Source: Candolleomyces eurysporus (Eukaryota > Basidiomycota > Agaricomycetes > Agaricales > Psathyrellaceae). Taken from it: 64,000 bases of DNA. The stretch lies in assembly GCA_027579435.1 (NCBI GenBank), contig JANBPK010000945.1, forward strand, positions 1 through 64,000, written 5' to 3'. This document shows positions 50,909-63,772 of this stretch, one piece after another (the first letter of the stretch is position 1; each line of letters begins with the position of its first letter). A model generated the notes under the pieces. The model was not told the origin of the DNA. It did no database searches and saw only the letters and a list, made by a program, of their open reading frames with translations. Both the position numbers and the translations under genes were made by a program.

Positions 50909-53900
50909 ATGGGAGGAGACATCCTACCTGTAAGTGACTTCCGGTATTTGTGGCAACGATCTTATTTGGCTGATGGTGTGAGCGTTCACATAGTATGCCC
51001 TAGACGGCAGCGAAGCAGAGAAAGCACAATACCGAGATTCGGCCTCCAAAATCAGCAGGGTCTCGTCCGTACCAAACACCCCGAAAGCATCAGAACCGAC
51101 GACACGGAATGGAGCAAACCGACGCCAAAGTGTCAGCGATCGTCGTGAGAAAAGAAAAGAGCAGAGGAAAAAGACGAATAAGACCCTTGAGTTCAGGCCA
51201 GAAGCGAAGATATGGGACCTTTACATGGACGATGCGGAGCGCGAGGCGAAGGACAGAGTAGACCTCTGGACGACCGGATTAGATTCCCTGTTAATTTTTG
51301 TGAGTTCGCGTCCTTATTATGTTTCTCTAGAGCGATCTGACGCCCATTCCTAGGCTGGTTTGTTCGCCGGCATCGTTTCGTCCTTCGTTATCGATTCGAG
51401 AGACGAACTTCTCGAAGAATCGGAACAGAATCTACTCAGCGACATACGAGATGCCCTGAGAGGCGGGTCGATTATGCAGATCGTCCAGATCCCGGTTTCC
51501 GCGAAATGGATTAACGGACTTTGGCTTTTGAGCCTCTATATCACTCTCTTCAGCGCGATCATGGGCGTTCTGGCCAAGGATTGGCTTGCTAAGTTCGTAC
51601 CCGCGAACACCAGACGTGAAGCCGCAGACGCCTACCACCGATACAAACTCGATATGCAAGCAGAGTTTTGGTATCTCGAAGAAGTGATTACCCTCATTCC
51701 TTTCCTCGTCCAGATTGCAGCCTTCCTCTTCTTCCTCGGCCTCATTATTCAGAGCACGGGTGATGATCAGACCCTGGGTCATATGCTCCTGGCCTTTTGC
51801 ATCTCCGGATTGGTTGTCTATTTCACGATGACCTTCCTCCCTTTGCTCATCCCCTCTTCGCCCTTCAAGACGCCCCTTTCGGACCTCCTCTTGTGGCTCA
51901 AGAGTTTTTTTTCTATCATTGCGTAACTGGGAAGGGTTCCCTGGAACAGAATTCCAGATGAAGACAGATATCAACGACGGCCTAGCAGATATACTGTACA
52001 CCAAGTTGATCCAATCCCCCAAGCCGTACTACGTCGACGAGGCTGCCGCGGAAATCTCGCTCCCCTCATTCCGGAAGAAATGGATCGACTTTCTTTGCCG
52101 CAACGACAGCCCGCAATTCCTATTGACACGATTCCAACAGTGCGTCCTATCCAGACCCGACAACGTAAATCTGAGGAACGACACGCTTTGCAACCATTTA
52201 CTGGCGTTCCTCCAACTTGTCGATCACTGTGAAGAGGTATTTCGAGATGCCAAACCGGAGGAGAGGGCGTTTTTACTCCAGCAGTACGGCGTCCTTCTCA
52301 ACGTCTTGCGCACATCTCTCCAGCCTGGTTATCCTCTTCACCGATGGAATACTTTGCCCGAATCTCTCCGTCCATTGCTTTTCGGTGTTCGAGTACAGAT
52401 CCTGAACCTCCTCTCAGTCCTGCCATTGGGCTATCGAAGTGCAGAGAACGCAGGGAGTCTCATCGATTTCCACCATGATGAATTGGATGATCGTCCTTGG
52501 GAAATGGGGTTAGAAAATATTACGTCAAGTCATCGTTTGCATGTGATGCTTGGCGCATGCCGTGGCGTTGTGCAAGGAGAAAGTAATGTCAAGATGGTCA
52601 GCACATTTCTGCTCAGTCTATGGCTCGCGAAAGGTAAGTGTTTGTGTTCCAAACGTCGTTTCCGAGTGTTCAATTTTTGCGCAGCTGGATACACAGTTTC
52701 AGAAACTGGGCGTACAAGTGAATGGGCGGGGAATATCGAGAGCAAGGATCGGGGCCAAGTTGACACTTTAGCGCTCGAGTTCCTGTCGAGATTGTATGAT
52801 TCCGTCGGTCTGTGCCTTCTCTTGTTCCTTGTGGATTAATTGGCTGACGTCTGACTTCTTCCAGTATCGAGTTGGGAAGAGATGGCCATCGTTGCGTTCG
52901 ACGATATCTCAGTCGTGTACGGTGTTGAACCTCCGGTTCGAGTCGCGCCTCCTCCCAATCAACCCCATCAGCCCATATCGCAAACGTTGGCGTCGATGTT
53001 GCCCATGCGTAATCGTGCATATCAAATTCACGCCCTCAAAATGCTTCAGGCGATGCCCGACATGTCCATGCAAGGTGGGTCATCGATTTCTCGATTCGGA
53101 GATCGTCTCCCTCAGCGGTTCTTTCAGCCGAGATACACACGACTGCATCCATCGATGCAATTGCCAACATGGCGGTACACGAGGCCGACGAGATAGCTGA
53201 ATATGCCTTCTCGTTGTTGATGTACTTGGTGTGCAATTCGGATGGTGAGAGTCTAATCACATCTCAGTTTGAGCTCAAACTGGAACGGAGGTTTAGGATC
53301 AAAGAAAGAAACGATCTTGAATAGTTTAACTGCGTGCGTTCAAGCAAGTCTTAGCGGTGACGACCAAGCTCGGTCGAGTGGAATCGCCTTCCTGCAAAAG
53401 ATTTCCCAAGGTATGTCTCCGTGACCATTCTCCTCTTCCAACCTCACCCCTTCTGTTGACTCCAGATTCAAAGGCCTCTCAGTCCCTCTATGCTGTTATC
53501 AAGGGCGCTATCGCGAAGTTGGTCGAGAATGCGTTGGACTATTACCAGGCTGACACGCTCAACCTTGCCATGCAGCTGGCAAGAGATCTTCTGGACCCTT
53601 TGTACTCTCCTATTGGTAAACATTTTGAGTTTAGGGAGCTTATGTTTGCTGATTTGGGTATCCCAGATACCAAACCACTCTTGAAAGAAAGCAAGGACGC
53701 CGTTGTAAGCTACATAAAGTCGACATTGGCCCAAAACTGGGAGATTTTCAGAGTCTCCGAGATTTTGGAGGGTTTCTCAGGATATCTAAGTGACCAACCA
53801 AGCGAACCACCCCCACCCTTCAAGTTCCCCTGGGACTCTTCGGGAACCTATTTCTTCCAAGAGACTATTGAATCGCTCCTGGGCCCAATCATCGACTGCG

Positions 53901-56900
53901 CTATCCATTCCGAACATTTCTTTATCCGCGAAAAGGCCAAGGAGGTCCTCAAGCTACTTTACGAGAAAGGTGAGCTGGGGTGTTTTTACGTCCTAGTGAA
54001 GTAGCAACTAATGCTTTGTACACGCTTCAGAGACCTTGAAGCCGCTCATGAAGGTTGACACATTCTCCTTGCTAGAAGAGGTCGCTTCTTCGAAGCCAAG
54101 TAGTGGGGGGCATATTAGGAGCGCTGTCAGCGTGGCAGAAGTGTTCGTGGATCAACGTCAGTGTATTCTACATGTGAATAAACGCTGGAAAGCTGACGGA
54201 CCTTCAGTGGAGCTCAGCCCGAGTTTGCTCAAGAGGTTGACTGACCTGGTCGGGAGAGATGAAGAGTACTATGAAGTAAATTTGCCATCCCTCAGACTGC
54301 TTTCAGCAATATGTAAAGAGTTTGAACTCACTGGTATGCATGGTTTGTTATCTCCTCCACTGCAACTCACAATTCCTTCAGACGAAGCAATCAATGCAAC
54401 AAGGACAGCACTCAAATCATTCGAAGGACAGCCCGCTGTGGGCACCGAAAAAGATCCACGCGCATACGCCGCTTGGATTCCTCTATTAGCCGACATGGCG
54501 AAGAAAGGTGATTTCGAATTTTTGGCTGCTGCAATCAAAATCAGTCTGAAGTTTGTTCTTTCCACAGTCTACTTTCCTGAAGCGATCTCGTTGATGCTCA
54601 AGGCTCGAATCAAGAGCGAAAACGATTATGACTTTGACGAAGCACGAATCGGAGAGTTACTTCTATCAGGAGAATTTGCGGATGGTGTGTTTCTTACAGA
54701 TGCAGGACACTGGCAATGATTCTGACTTGACTGACATCGAAGAATCTGCATACGTCAAGGGTCTGGAAGCCGCTATACCAACAGACCTCAGAGTGCTACT
54801 ACAGGACCCTCCTGAAAAATGGGATTACAAAGAGAAATGGGTGAAGCTTCTAGTAGTACTTTCACGGAGGCGTAGGTCTTTGTCCCTTGTGTCATTGTCG
54901 ATCATGCTCACAGTTTGGATACCAGCCAGCCTCAGCGACACCGCTAAGCATGCTCTCGAAACGGTTGCAAAAGACATGCGAGATGGAATAGAAGCTAAGC
55001 CCGTGCCAGTTAAGAACCGTGAAGAGCGTGAAGAACTTGTTCCCGTGGCTCAAGATGAGACAGAACACAATGGTACGGATCCAGTGTTGAACCCTTCACT
55101 AGTGCAGCGACAAACTTGAGTTGTTTTCTAGTTAACATTACGGCGTCGGAGTACCTAAACAAGTCAGATATCTCGCAACCTCTCCGCCAATCATTATACG
55201 GCATTGATCCATCCAATCGAAAGACATGGATCCATATCCTTGGGGTGATTATTGGATATTGTCAGTTTGTGATATTGTGTTCTTCTGTGACTTCGGCACC
55301 TCATCAAGGCATTTTCATAGCGCCGCTTACCTTCACTGATGGACCGGCTATCCTTCTTCAACTGGCGCTTCACGAGTACGACGACGAAGTACGAATTGCA
55401 TGCCTCGAGTCTCTGATCCCGCTCACAACGGAAGGCAAGTCTGGATACCTCGTTCATGGACGCATTGAGTAATATCCTAAACGCCCACAGCCGACACCCG
55501 AGACCTTGTCAAAGATGGGATCCTCGGCAATATCGATGCTTTCATTGATCATCCGCACTGGACTGTCCGTTCCAAGTTCATCCAGATACTGGCCGGTCTG
55601 GGGGTACACGACGGTTGTAAGACGCGCCAACTTAAGATTATTTTCAATATCATGACAAACATTGTTGTCTCAGATGAACTCTCAAACACTATTTTGAACA
55701 AAATCAAGCGTGCCGCGATATCCGACTCCGATTATGACGTGCGTAGCGAGGCCATCAATGCGTTGTCGACTCTTCTGGTTGAGGCAGGGGGTAATTTGGT
55801 CCTTCATATGTGTCCTAAGCAGAGCCTTAACATCGATTTGAACATCTAGCGAAATACAGTGAGACAATACAGGAAATAGTGAAATCGTCCTTCGAAGCCG
55901 GTCTTGAAGATCCCTACGGGGATGTTCGGGGTCAGTGGGCGAATTTGGCCAGCCATTTCATCAAGGATGGTAACGTTAACTGGTCTATAACCTCCACGTG
56001 GTCCTCTCAGCTCACATACTCGAGTATTTAGGCGAATTTCCTGGTCTTTCGAAGTTCTTTGACAACGTGATAGCAGCATATGACCCGATGGGAGAAGGGA
56101 TGTTGCTAAAAGCTTTGCAGCAAGTGTTGAATGATGGTATTTCATGCATTCCGGCAACGCCAATATCTTTTACTGATCCATCGACCAGGGAAAATACGTG
56201 CTTCCATTGCTCCAAAACTTGGGAAAGCCCTCGCCTCTTCGCTTGCGAGTGATACCATCGTACATACTGCCTTAGCTCTATTGCAAACAATTACCAGGCC
56301 AAATCCTGCGCACGAAGGTGGGCTCCACTGTCTAATCACTCTCCCCGGTACTCATTAATACAAAGATAACGGGCATCGCAACTGGATCCATATGATCCTG
56401 GTTCTCAGCCGGAATGGTCCGTTTATCGTCTCCATGACTCTATTTTCCCATTGACGGTCGTACATTGTAGAAGATTTCCAGGCACTGCCCAAACTCATCG
56501 AGCTGGTGATCAAGGAAGAGTCAGAAAAAGTTACGTTCGAATCTCTCGATGCGCTTTTGCAAGGTGGTAGAACTTGTTCTTCTCAGCGTAATTTTTATAT
56601 TGATACCGTCGATCAGTAAAACTTTCCGAACCCATCGACATTGTTCTTCCTAAGTCTTTGGAGTTGGCTTTGAAAATCGATGCATCGAAGCGAGTCGCTC
56701 GTTCTGCAGCAATTAGCTTATTCGGCGCTTTGCTTGGTTACATGGACGGTCAATGTACGCGTTGATTTTCACCTCTGACCCGAACCTATCTGAAGGAACT
56801 ACAGTGAAATATGGATCACCGTACGAGAGTCTCCTTGGACGCGGCAGTGCGTAGAAAATGTATCATCACCTTGCTTCAGCGTTTCACCTTGGTTTGCCTG

Positions 56901-58803
56901 CAGGCGACACGCAAATTATCGCTCGACTGGCGGACATCGCTGTCAAAGATACCGACTTGAACTGCAGAGAAGACGCTGTTCGACTATTCAGAGTGATCTA
57001 CTACAACAACCTAAACTGTGGGTACTTCCCCGCCTTTCGGGGTTTCATTACTTTTCTAATCCCAGCTTCCATCCTTTTAGTCTCCCGCTGGCAAGATCCG
57101 GCCAAAACAACGCTGCCAAAGCTCCTCGATAATGCTCTGAAAGGTCAAGATGCAGTGCTACGGGAAAATGCTATCTTCGCCTTTGACACCCTGACTACGA
57201 CCGGACCGATCGAGTTCATGAACTACACAATGCGTATTTCGAGTTTCTCCCCACTTCCTATTTTCGAGTAATCTGATGTGACTGGACAGAGTTTGACCTT
57301 GTCCTCCCGCCTCTTCCATCCTTGCTGAGAATTCTTCTGATCGACGGGGATGACCATCAGGTCGGTGTTGAAAAAATTCTTTTCAAGAATCTCAAAGGGA
57401 CCATGGTCGATGGTAAGTCCAAGGATCCCATTTTACCCAAATTTTACCCATGAAGGCTTGTTGATTCTGTTGTACTATGAATAGCACGGCTTTACCATGA
57501 CCTGTTCGTGGCGATTCCGCCATTGATAACAGCCATGACTACCGCCGGCAAGGCCTTCGCACTTCGTCTGATAGAGACTCGTGAGTTTCATCGTATGGTC
57601 TAACGATTTCCCTTTCCTAATTTGATCTTTTCACGTAGATCCGATGAACCCCGAAACAGCAGTGAAGATGGTTCATCTGTTGGCGCCAACACTTCGAAGC
57701 ACCTCTTCATTTGCTCGAACGGCTGCAGTGGAACTTCTGTCGGCGCTGTACGCCGAACATAGTCAGTCTGCTTCGCCGTAAGATGTTGAATAATATTGAA
57801 AGCATCACAGAATTTTCGAAACCTCTGATGATTGAATCTGCAATTTCCGAGATCGTCACGTTGGCCCTCGATGACAAGGACGACGTTGGTGGCATTCAGT
57901 CAACTTCAATAGAGCTACTTGCCACGTTCATATCTGTGGCTCCTCTCCCTGGTATGTCCCCAACTTTTATCGCTTCATTCGATTCCTTGTATATAATTTG
58001 GATTTCCCCAGTTGTTAAGCCGGGGTCGGAGACCGACAAGTTGTCCGAAGTTAGCTCTGTTCTGAAGCAGATAACACCACTAGCGACGAAGTTTATGGGG
58101 CTACTCGAGGTTGAGCACCTCAGGTCCCCCGTGGTTGGGTTACTCTCGCTCATGTCCATTCAGCCAGCTGGTGCGCTTTTTTTTTAGATGTCCTGGAGCG
58201 ATAAAATGACTTTGTGTTTGTTTAGTTCGAGAAACGATCTCCTTGCGCATCATCAACGCCATCTTTGGAGATGACAATGCCGCTCTTGTGGGCCATGTCG
58301 AGTTGCTCACTCAACTTATCTCAGATGGTACGTGAGCGAGAGCCTTTGCAGCCGATAATCCACCCATTGACGTCGAAACCACAGGGCGCTTCCAGGATAC
58401 CGCGACGGACTACATGGTCGTTTTCCTTGCCTCAGCTTTGACTACACTACCACAACTCTCTTCGTATCGCCTCAAGATCCTGACAGCGCTTTCCATTCGC
58501 TACCCGGCCAACACTATCGGACCTTCTATCGAGACGGAACCGGGCAAGTTTAAAGATTTGGTCGATTGGTTCACACTTGCGTTGTTTGGGCGCCATGCCA
58601 CGGTGCATGAAGTGACGACGTGGGGGACGAGATGCGGGGTATGGTTGGCTGCTACCAGAAAGGAGCCCGACCCGGTGCCGGAGCCGGTGCCAGAGCCAGA
58701 GCCAGAGACGGAGCCAGAGACGGAAACAGAATTGCAACCGCTTATCAAAGGAAAGGAGCTGGTGCAGGAACATGAATCGATAAANATCGCTTCTGGTGCA
58801 TAA
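50909..58803 (+). CDS. giant DUF6535 membrane / helical-repeat protein, copy 2
   Basis: Thirty-four exons: 50909-50929, 50994-51299, 51354-52633, 52685-52807, 52865-53074, 53128-53244, 53297-53410, 53466-53969, 54031-54156, 54208-54333, 54382-54507, 54568-54684, 54743-54871, 54926-55072, 55132-55260, 55321-55434, 55491-55613, 55674-55790, 55850-55969, 56032-56136, 56189-56317, 56366-56416, 56471-56563, 56617-56748, 56805-56846, 56904-57017, 57066-57233, 57290-57412, 57485-57580, 57639-57761, 57811-57951, 58012-58170, 58226-58327, 58385-58803; 2,014 aa. DUF6535 signature: AKIWDLYMDDAERE, LWTTGLDSLLIF, then helices AGLFAGIVSSFVI, LWLLSLYITLFSAIMGVLA, IPFLVQIAAFLFFLGLII and LLAFCISGLVVYF. About 30 phase-1 exons follow, mostly 105-132 nt, each coding for one ARM/HEAT-like helical unit. 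The tail is acidic (PEP/ETE repeat). The T8 run at 51,905-51,912 needs one base less (or a weak 46-nt intron there). The intron at 55,435 has a GC donor. Confidence 0.8.
58670..58735 (+). repeat. short Pro-Glu coding repeat at the C-terminus
   Basis: Repeats of about six bases around CCGGAGC / CCAGAGC / ACGGAGC encode PEPVPEPEPETEPETETE in the last exon of the giant gene. Copy 1 at 28.4 kb lacks it (it ends KDEKESESLTGDP), so the tract arose after the paralogues split. Confidence 0.7.
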
Positions 58804-59499
58804 CCCTGGAACGACTGAATTGTACATTGGACATTTTGACGGCCATTTACTATGTTGGAATCTACCAATACTTATCTTGCCTTAAGGTCCTGACGGCACT
58901 CTCGCCGGTGCAAGAGTCTGAATCAATGAGCATTGTTTCTGGTNAATGACCTTGACATGATTATTTAATTTGTAGTTGGACCTTCACGTCGGTGTCTACC
59001 TATACGGCAGTCGTTTGCATCACTGGCTAACAGAAAGATGATATGAGGGGACAAAGAGCCGAAACTATGGATTGGAACCGNACCTTTCCTCCCGAGTTCG
59101 TCTCNTGCCGACGCTTAGAGATCCACATTGTCCCTTTGCAATCCTTTGGAAATAAGACCCGGGTCGAGGTCAAGAAAGTGCCTTTAGTTCGGAGAGTGCC
59201 ATCGTACACCCCCTTGGGTCCTCCTTCGCAGGGAAGCTTGCGAGCGGTAGTAGCCCACCTTTCAACAGGTGGTCATCCTAAATTTGATGGAAAGCGGTCG
59301 AGATTNGCTCATCGCCGCGACAACTCCCTCCAGTCATTTGTTTCAAGGTGCATTTACTTAGTTGAATTGGAGGAACGATGGGACACATTCCTGAGCGATA
59401 GCGGCGTCCGTATCATCGGAGTCNGTGCNGATGTTCAGAGGTGATAAGTTGGTGATAAGTAGGGCGCTTCGAGGAACAACAGGGTTGCAAGCCATGCAT
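58804..59499. other. 3' flank with N bases
   Basis: Includes a faint partial echo (58,870-58,905) of the GCCTCAAGATCCTGACAGCGCT segment of the last exon of the giant gene. Single Ns occur at several positions. No gene is supported. Confidence 0.35.
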
Positions 59500-60010
59500 C
59501 TCGAGAGGAGTTCCTAGTCAACATTCGACGGAAAAAGAAAAGGTTTTGAGTTTTGGGAGGATGACGAGGTCCACGAGATTGGGGACTTGGCGGAAGAAGT
59601 CGTCAATCGAGCCGACTTNCATCNATGCCCCATCTNTCAAGCAGATGTGGGTGAGTTGGTGCCAGGGAGANCNNCGGTTGCTTAGCTGTCCAGCGAAGTT
59701 GGAGATGCTTGCAAATCGGTCGAGGGNNANANGNNNNNNTNNNNGCTGGGAGGGTTCCCGTCGATGGACCCATGAACATTCCTGGCAAAGAATAGCAGTG
59801 GTGGCAACGCGCAAAATGTAACAATCGGAGGATGGGCANCGGAGAGCGGGCTTTAGACCGTTTCGTCCGGTTTCTCTCGACCATTAGCAAGAAAATGAGC
59901 CCATCGAGCCCGACGTCGCACCAGCGATGGGCAGTGACGTACAATNNTCCGAAGCCCTTTCAGACTTCCGAGCGTTCTCCTTGCATGCCGCGGTGAATTT
60001 GATCATGAGG
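59500..60010 (-). pseudogene. F-box/LRR-type remnant in N-rich sequence
   Basis: The minus-strand frame contains LDRFASISNFAGQL, SPWHQLTHICL, DGA, DDFFRQVPNLVDLVIL and LPKLKTFSF, the leucine-rich pattern of mushroom F-box-type proteins. Ns interrupt it (cluster at 59,727-59,744) and no complete frame or F-box is found, so it is a fragment or a badly sequenced gene. Confidence 0.45.
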
Positions 60011-60713
60011 GGTTAGTCCCGGGATCGTTGGAGAGCCAGTTGGATGACGTCGACCAGGTGAATCGAGAGCTTCCCGACAGGTCNTAGGTNCGTATGAAAG
60101 AGTAGATGGGGCTTGAGCGTTATCCGAGGTGGAAGTGACAGTGGTTATGAGAAATTCAGCGTCATGAAAGCCTTGCGTTCATTGAGGGCTTTCTTCANGA
60201 ATATATTCTTTTGGCCGAGAGAACCTCCCCGTTCCCTTGCGGGTTGACAAGCAGGTGAGAGAATNTNAGCCTGTCCACNGGGACACTTTGACTCCCTCGC
60301 GTTTCGGGGCNATTGCGCTTGGGCTCACCAGAGCGCTTGAATACACACTCACGCCCACCNGCCTTGCTGAGGATGCTTTAGTTGCAGCGGAGCCAGGAGA
60401 GGTCCCAGTTCGGAAAATCCCTGCTATGCATTATACGCCGTCGCTACAACGACGTTAGCAAAATATTCCCGAGCCACGGCGACAAACGAAGGAGAGTTCA
60501 AAGANNCAGCGATGTCAATGTAGATTACATAGACCGTACTGACTAAAAGCCACAAACTGGCCATAGATAAACTACAAAGCAACGACGAAGACCAAGAGGA
60601 AATATAANATGCAACGAATGATGTCGAAGCGAAAGCTACAAGAAANAACGAAAGCAATGATACGATATGATGTCCTACAACAAAAGGCACCTTCAACCGA
60701 CAACCTTCTAACG
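60011..60713. other. intergenic with scattered Ns
   Basis: 3' flank of the transporter gene on the right; at least ten single or double Ns. No gene is supported. Confidence 0.35.
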
Positions 60714-63700
60714 TCAATTGAAGAACCCAGACCCAGGGAACAGATCCTCCGACTCTTCCATCATCGCCGAAGACCCACCCTGGCCCTGACCTCTCTGCTC
60801 AGCTCTCCTACTAGCACNCTGGGACNCCATCGACGACGATCCCATCATCTGCATCGACGACAGCCCCTGCTCCATCTCACTCGCAACAGCATACGACATC
60901 CCACTTTGCTGCTGCCTCCCAACGTGAACCCTGCTATCAACCCCATCGTCCTCNTCTTCATCAGAGCTGTCCGACAACACCGCGCTTCTCCTCGATGGAT
61001 CCAGAATATGACTCTTCATATTCAGCTCCGCACTCGTCATCATCCTATTCGAAGGCGGCGATCGGCCTGTAAGAGACGAAGGACCAGCGCTGTGCGTATC
61101 ACTCGCCAGTCGACTAGATTGCCCAAACGTGGGTTGTTTGAACGCCGCTATACTTCGCGGACTAGTGCTGAGAGCTATAGACGCAGATCCACTCCGGCTG
61201 TTATCTCTCCGCAAATGTAGAGGTTGCGTGACTTCCAAAGGGTCCTCATCTTCATCTTCAACAAAGCTGCTCTTGAAAGGGTCAGGGTCCTCCTCGGCTA
61301 TTGGCGGNNNAGGTGGAGCTAATGGCGCAGTACGCGCTGGTAACGAGGGCTGAGGGGAGGCAAACTGCGGGAGAGGCGCTCGAGTCGATGCTTGTGAGGG
61401 GGCACGTTGCTGCTGCCCTTGAAGATACTGTGCTGGGCTCGGCTTGTTCGACCCTTTTGGAGTCTGTCGCGCAGGGGTTCGTGATTGCTGTGGCGAGGAA
61501 GGATTGGGACGCCCTCCATGGCCCGGCGGTACAGGAATAGTGCGTTGTTGCGAAGGATTAGATTCGGGCTCGAACTGGGTTAAAGAGGTCAGCCAGAGTG
61601 AGACAGGATGTACGGAAAACTTACGATAATGAACACTTCCTCCCGCTTCCGATCCCCGACATCTTTGTCAATGCAGTAGCAAAGGTACAGCGTATCGGCC
61701 CTGTCAAGAAGAATTAGCACATTTGAGCAGCCAACCAGTCGCAAAATCCAACGTACGTGTCTTGAACGAGACTAACGCAGAACAGCCCTACAAGTGCCGT
61801 AACACCACCTGCGAGCACTGCAGCACCAAGAGCCTCATTCGGCGCATTCAGAGTGTGTGCAACGAAGATATACGTGATCAGAGCAAATGGGAAGGTCAAC
61901 GTCAATGGGGAGATGGTAAGCAATGTTAGAGGAGCTAAAAAAGATCACGCATCAGTAACAGGCAAGGGCGCCTAGAATAGACAACTCACGTTCTTTCCCA
62001 AACCCTCTTCGGCGCTCTCTCGCTCTGAGGTTGTTCTCAACAGCAGCAGTCAACGCCCTGGATCGCCGGGCACTGCCCATAAAGTTGTCCCCTGTGAGAC
62101 CAGCGTAGACGAGAGCGTACTTGCTCAAAGCAGTGGTAGCCCCGTCAATGTACCCGACTATGAATCGAATAGCTGGCGTGACGAACCCAACCATACGAAG
62201 GGGCAAATAAACGGGAAGGCGTTGCAAGAATAAGGTGAAGAGTGTCAACATGCGAATAATCGTCAGGATGAGCGCAGACAAGGCAATCGTCCCTAACGAT
62301 GGGCCACTCGCACGGAAGAGTGCACTGTGGATCGTGTGCGTGGATGTCGGCGGTGGTGGTGGAACGGAAGGGCTAAGAGAATCGTCAGATTACTTTACTG
62401 TTCCAAAATTGAAATGAATTCAGACGCACTCAGCAAAATACCAGGCGCCAATAACACTGGCGGTGGTCGTTCGCATCACGCCTCGCGACACCCCCCAACT
62501 CCATAGCCATACAGCTACGGTGCCGGTAATAGCCCAGTTGACCCACCCACGAACGTGCCATGCCCATCCGGTGGTATTCGTGGCATAGCCGATGAGTAAT
62601 AGCCTAAAGATCAGAGTAAGGAAAGGCAACGAGGCGATCAAAGTCGCCAGGAGAATCACTGGGGATAACGCCAGCAAAAAGGGGTTGGCCATGAGAAGAT
62701 GCGTGGTTAAAGTGAGGGTGGATGAGGTGGCATGAATCTCCTGGGGCAGACGAAGGAGCCGACGGCCAGTGTAGATAGCTAGAATGAGAGGTATGATCGA
62801 AAACAACCGCAAGCTATTAAATTTCTATTAGCGCCGATTCATTAATAAATAAATGGGAGGTGCGACGTACCCCACAGTCTCTCCCCAGGTTGGCTCGTTT
62901 CCATCATACATGAAGCTCCCAACAAATGCCCATATCGACGATATCAGGAGAGTTACAGGAATGAAGACTGATGTTGCGATCATGACTGGCCGAACAAATA
63001 TCTGCAACAAAAATATGTGCACATAGGCCACAGCGGCGCTCACGAAAGTAAGGATAGTGAGGAGGGGTACGGTGTGTAGGAGAGTGAAATATGGAATTAT
63101 CGTCCGAGGAACTTTCTTATCCGGCTGGGAAGCTGCGAACAGGATGACGATGGAAAAGAAAACGCATATGCTGACTCCAGAGAGCCATAGGGATGTCCAT
63201 ATCGAATCGTTGAATTTCCGTCGTCCCCTTGGTGTGTGTCGAGGGTCGGGTAGGGAGAAAACGTCCAAAGGCCGTGCCCGACCATCCCGGGGTAACAGTG
63301 ACTCGGTTAGAGACAGCGACCGCGGTTGCTGTTGATTGCTGGGCCCTGGGGCGTAGAGGTCTGGTGGTGGGTCTGAATCTGACAAACTCGGCGCCGGAGA
63401 TGGGATTCGTGGTCTATGTATTGAAGGTGACGCCGCCAGATGTGCCAACCACCCCTTTGGCGACCCCGAGCTCACACTCTCGTCGTCTCGATGTATGAGT
63501 GGTGCAGCTTGCTGTTGCTGCCGTGATGAGAGGTGCTCGTCTTCGTCCAAGCGCAAATATGGGTCTTCATCTTCGTCATTTGGTGGTCGTGACCGGTGCA
63601 GCGCCGTTGAACCCCTACTATCTCGCAGGTGCGGGTCATCGAAGTCGTCCAAATCGGTATCGAGGCCATGTCGGGAGCCATCTTCGGTGCTGAATGAGAA

Positions 63701-63772
63701 GAACATGGGATGGGAGTTTGAGAGTTGCGCAGCCCCCCGTCTGGGGCTGTTTATTGAGGTATTGCGAGGCAT
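60714..63772 (-). CDS. choline-transporter-like membrane protein (SLC44 / PNS1 type)
   Basis: Six exons: 63772-62871, 62813-62430, 62372-61990, 61934-61757, 61700-61625, 61574-60714; 927 aa. A disordered N-terminus of about 200 residues (QQQQ, many Ser/Pro) precedes about ten membrane helices. Family features are GSFMYDGNEPTWGETVG, LALSPVILLATLIASLPFL, PFALITYIFVAHTLNAPNEALGAAVLAGGVTALVGLF and VQDTADTLYLCYCIDKD near the last helix; then a Pro/Gln-rich tail with SSSM and acidic patches. This family is linked to choline or other lipid-headgroup transport at plasma or organelle membranes; the actual substrate in fungi is uncertain. Ns at several tail codons leave a few residues undefined. Introns are 50-57 nt. 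Confidence 0.82.
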
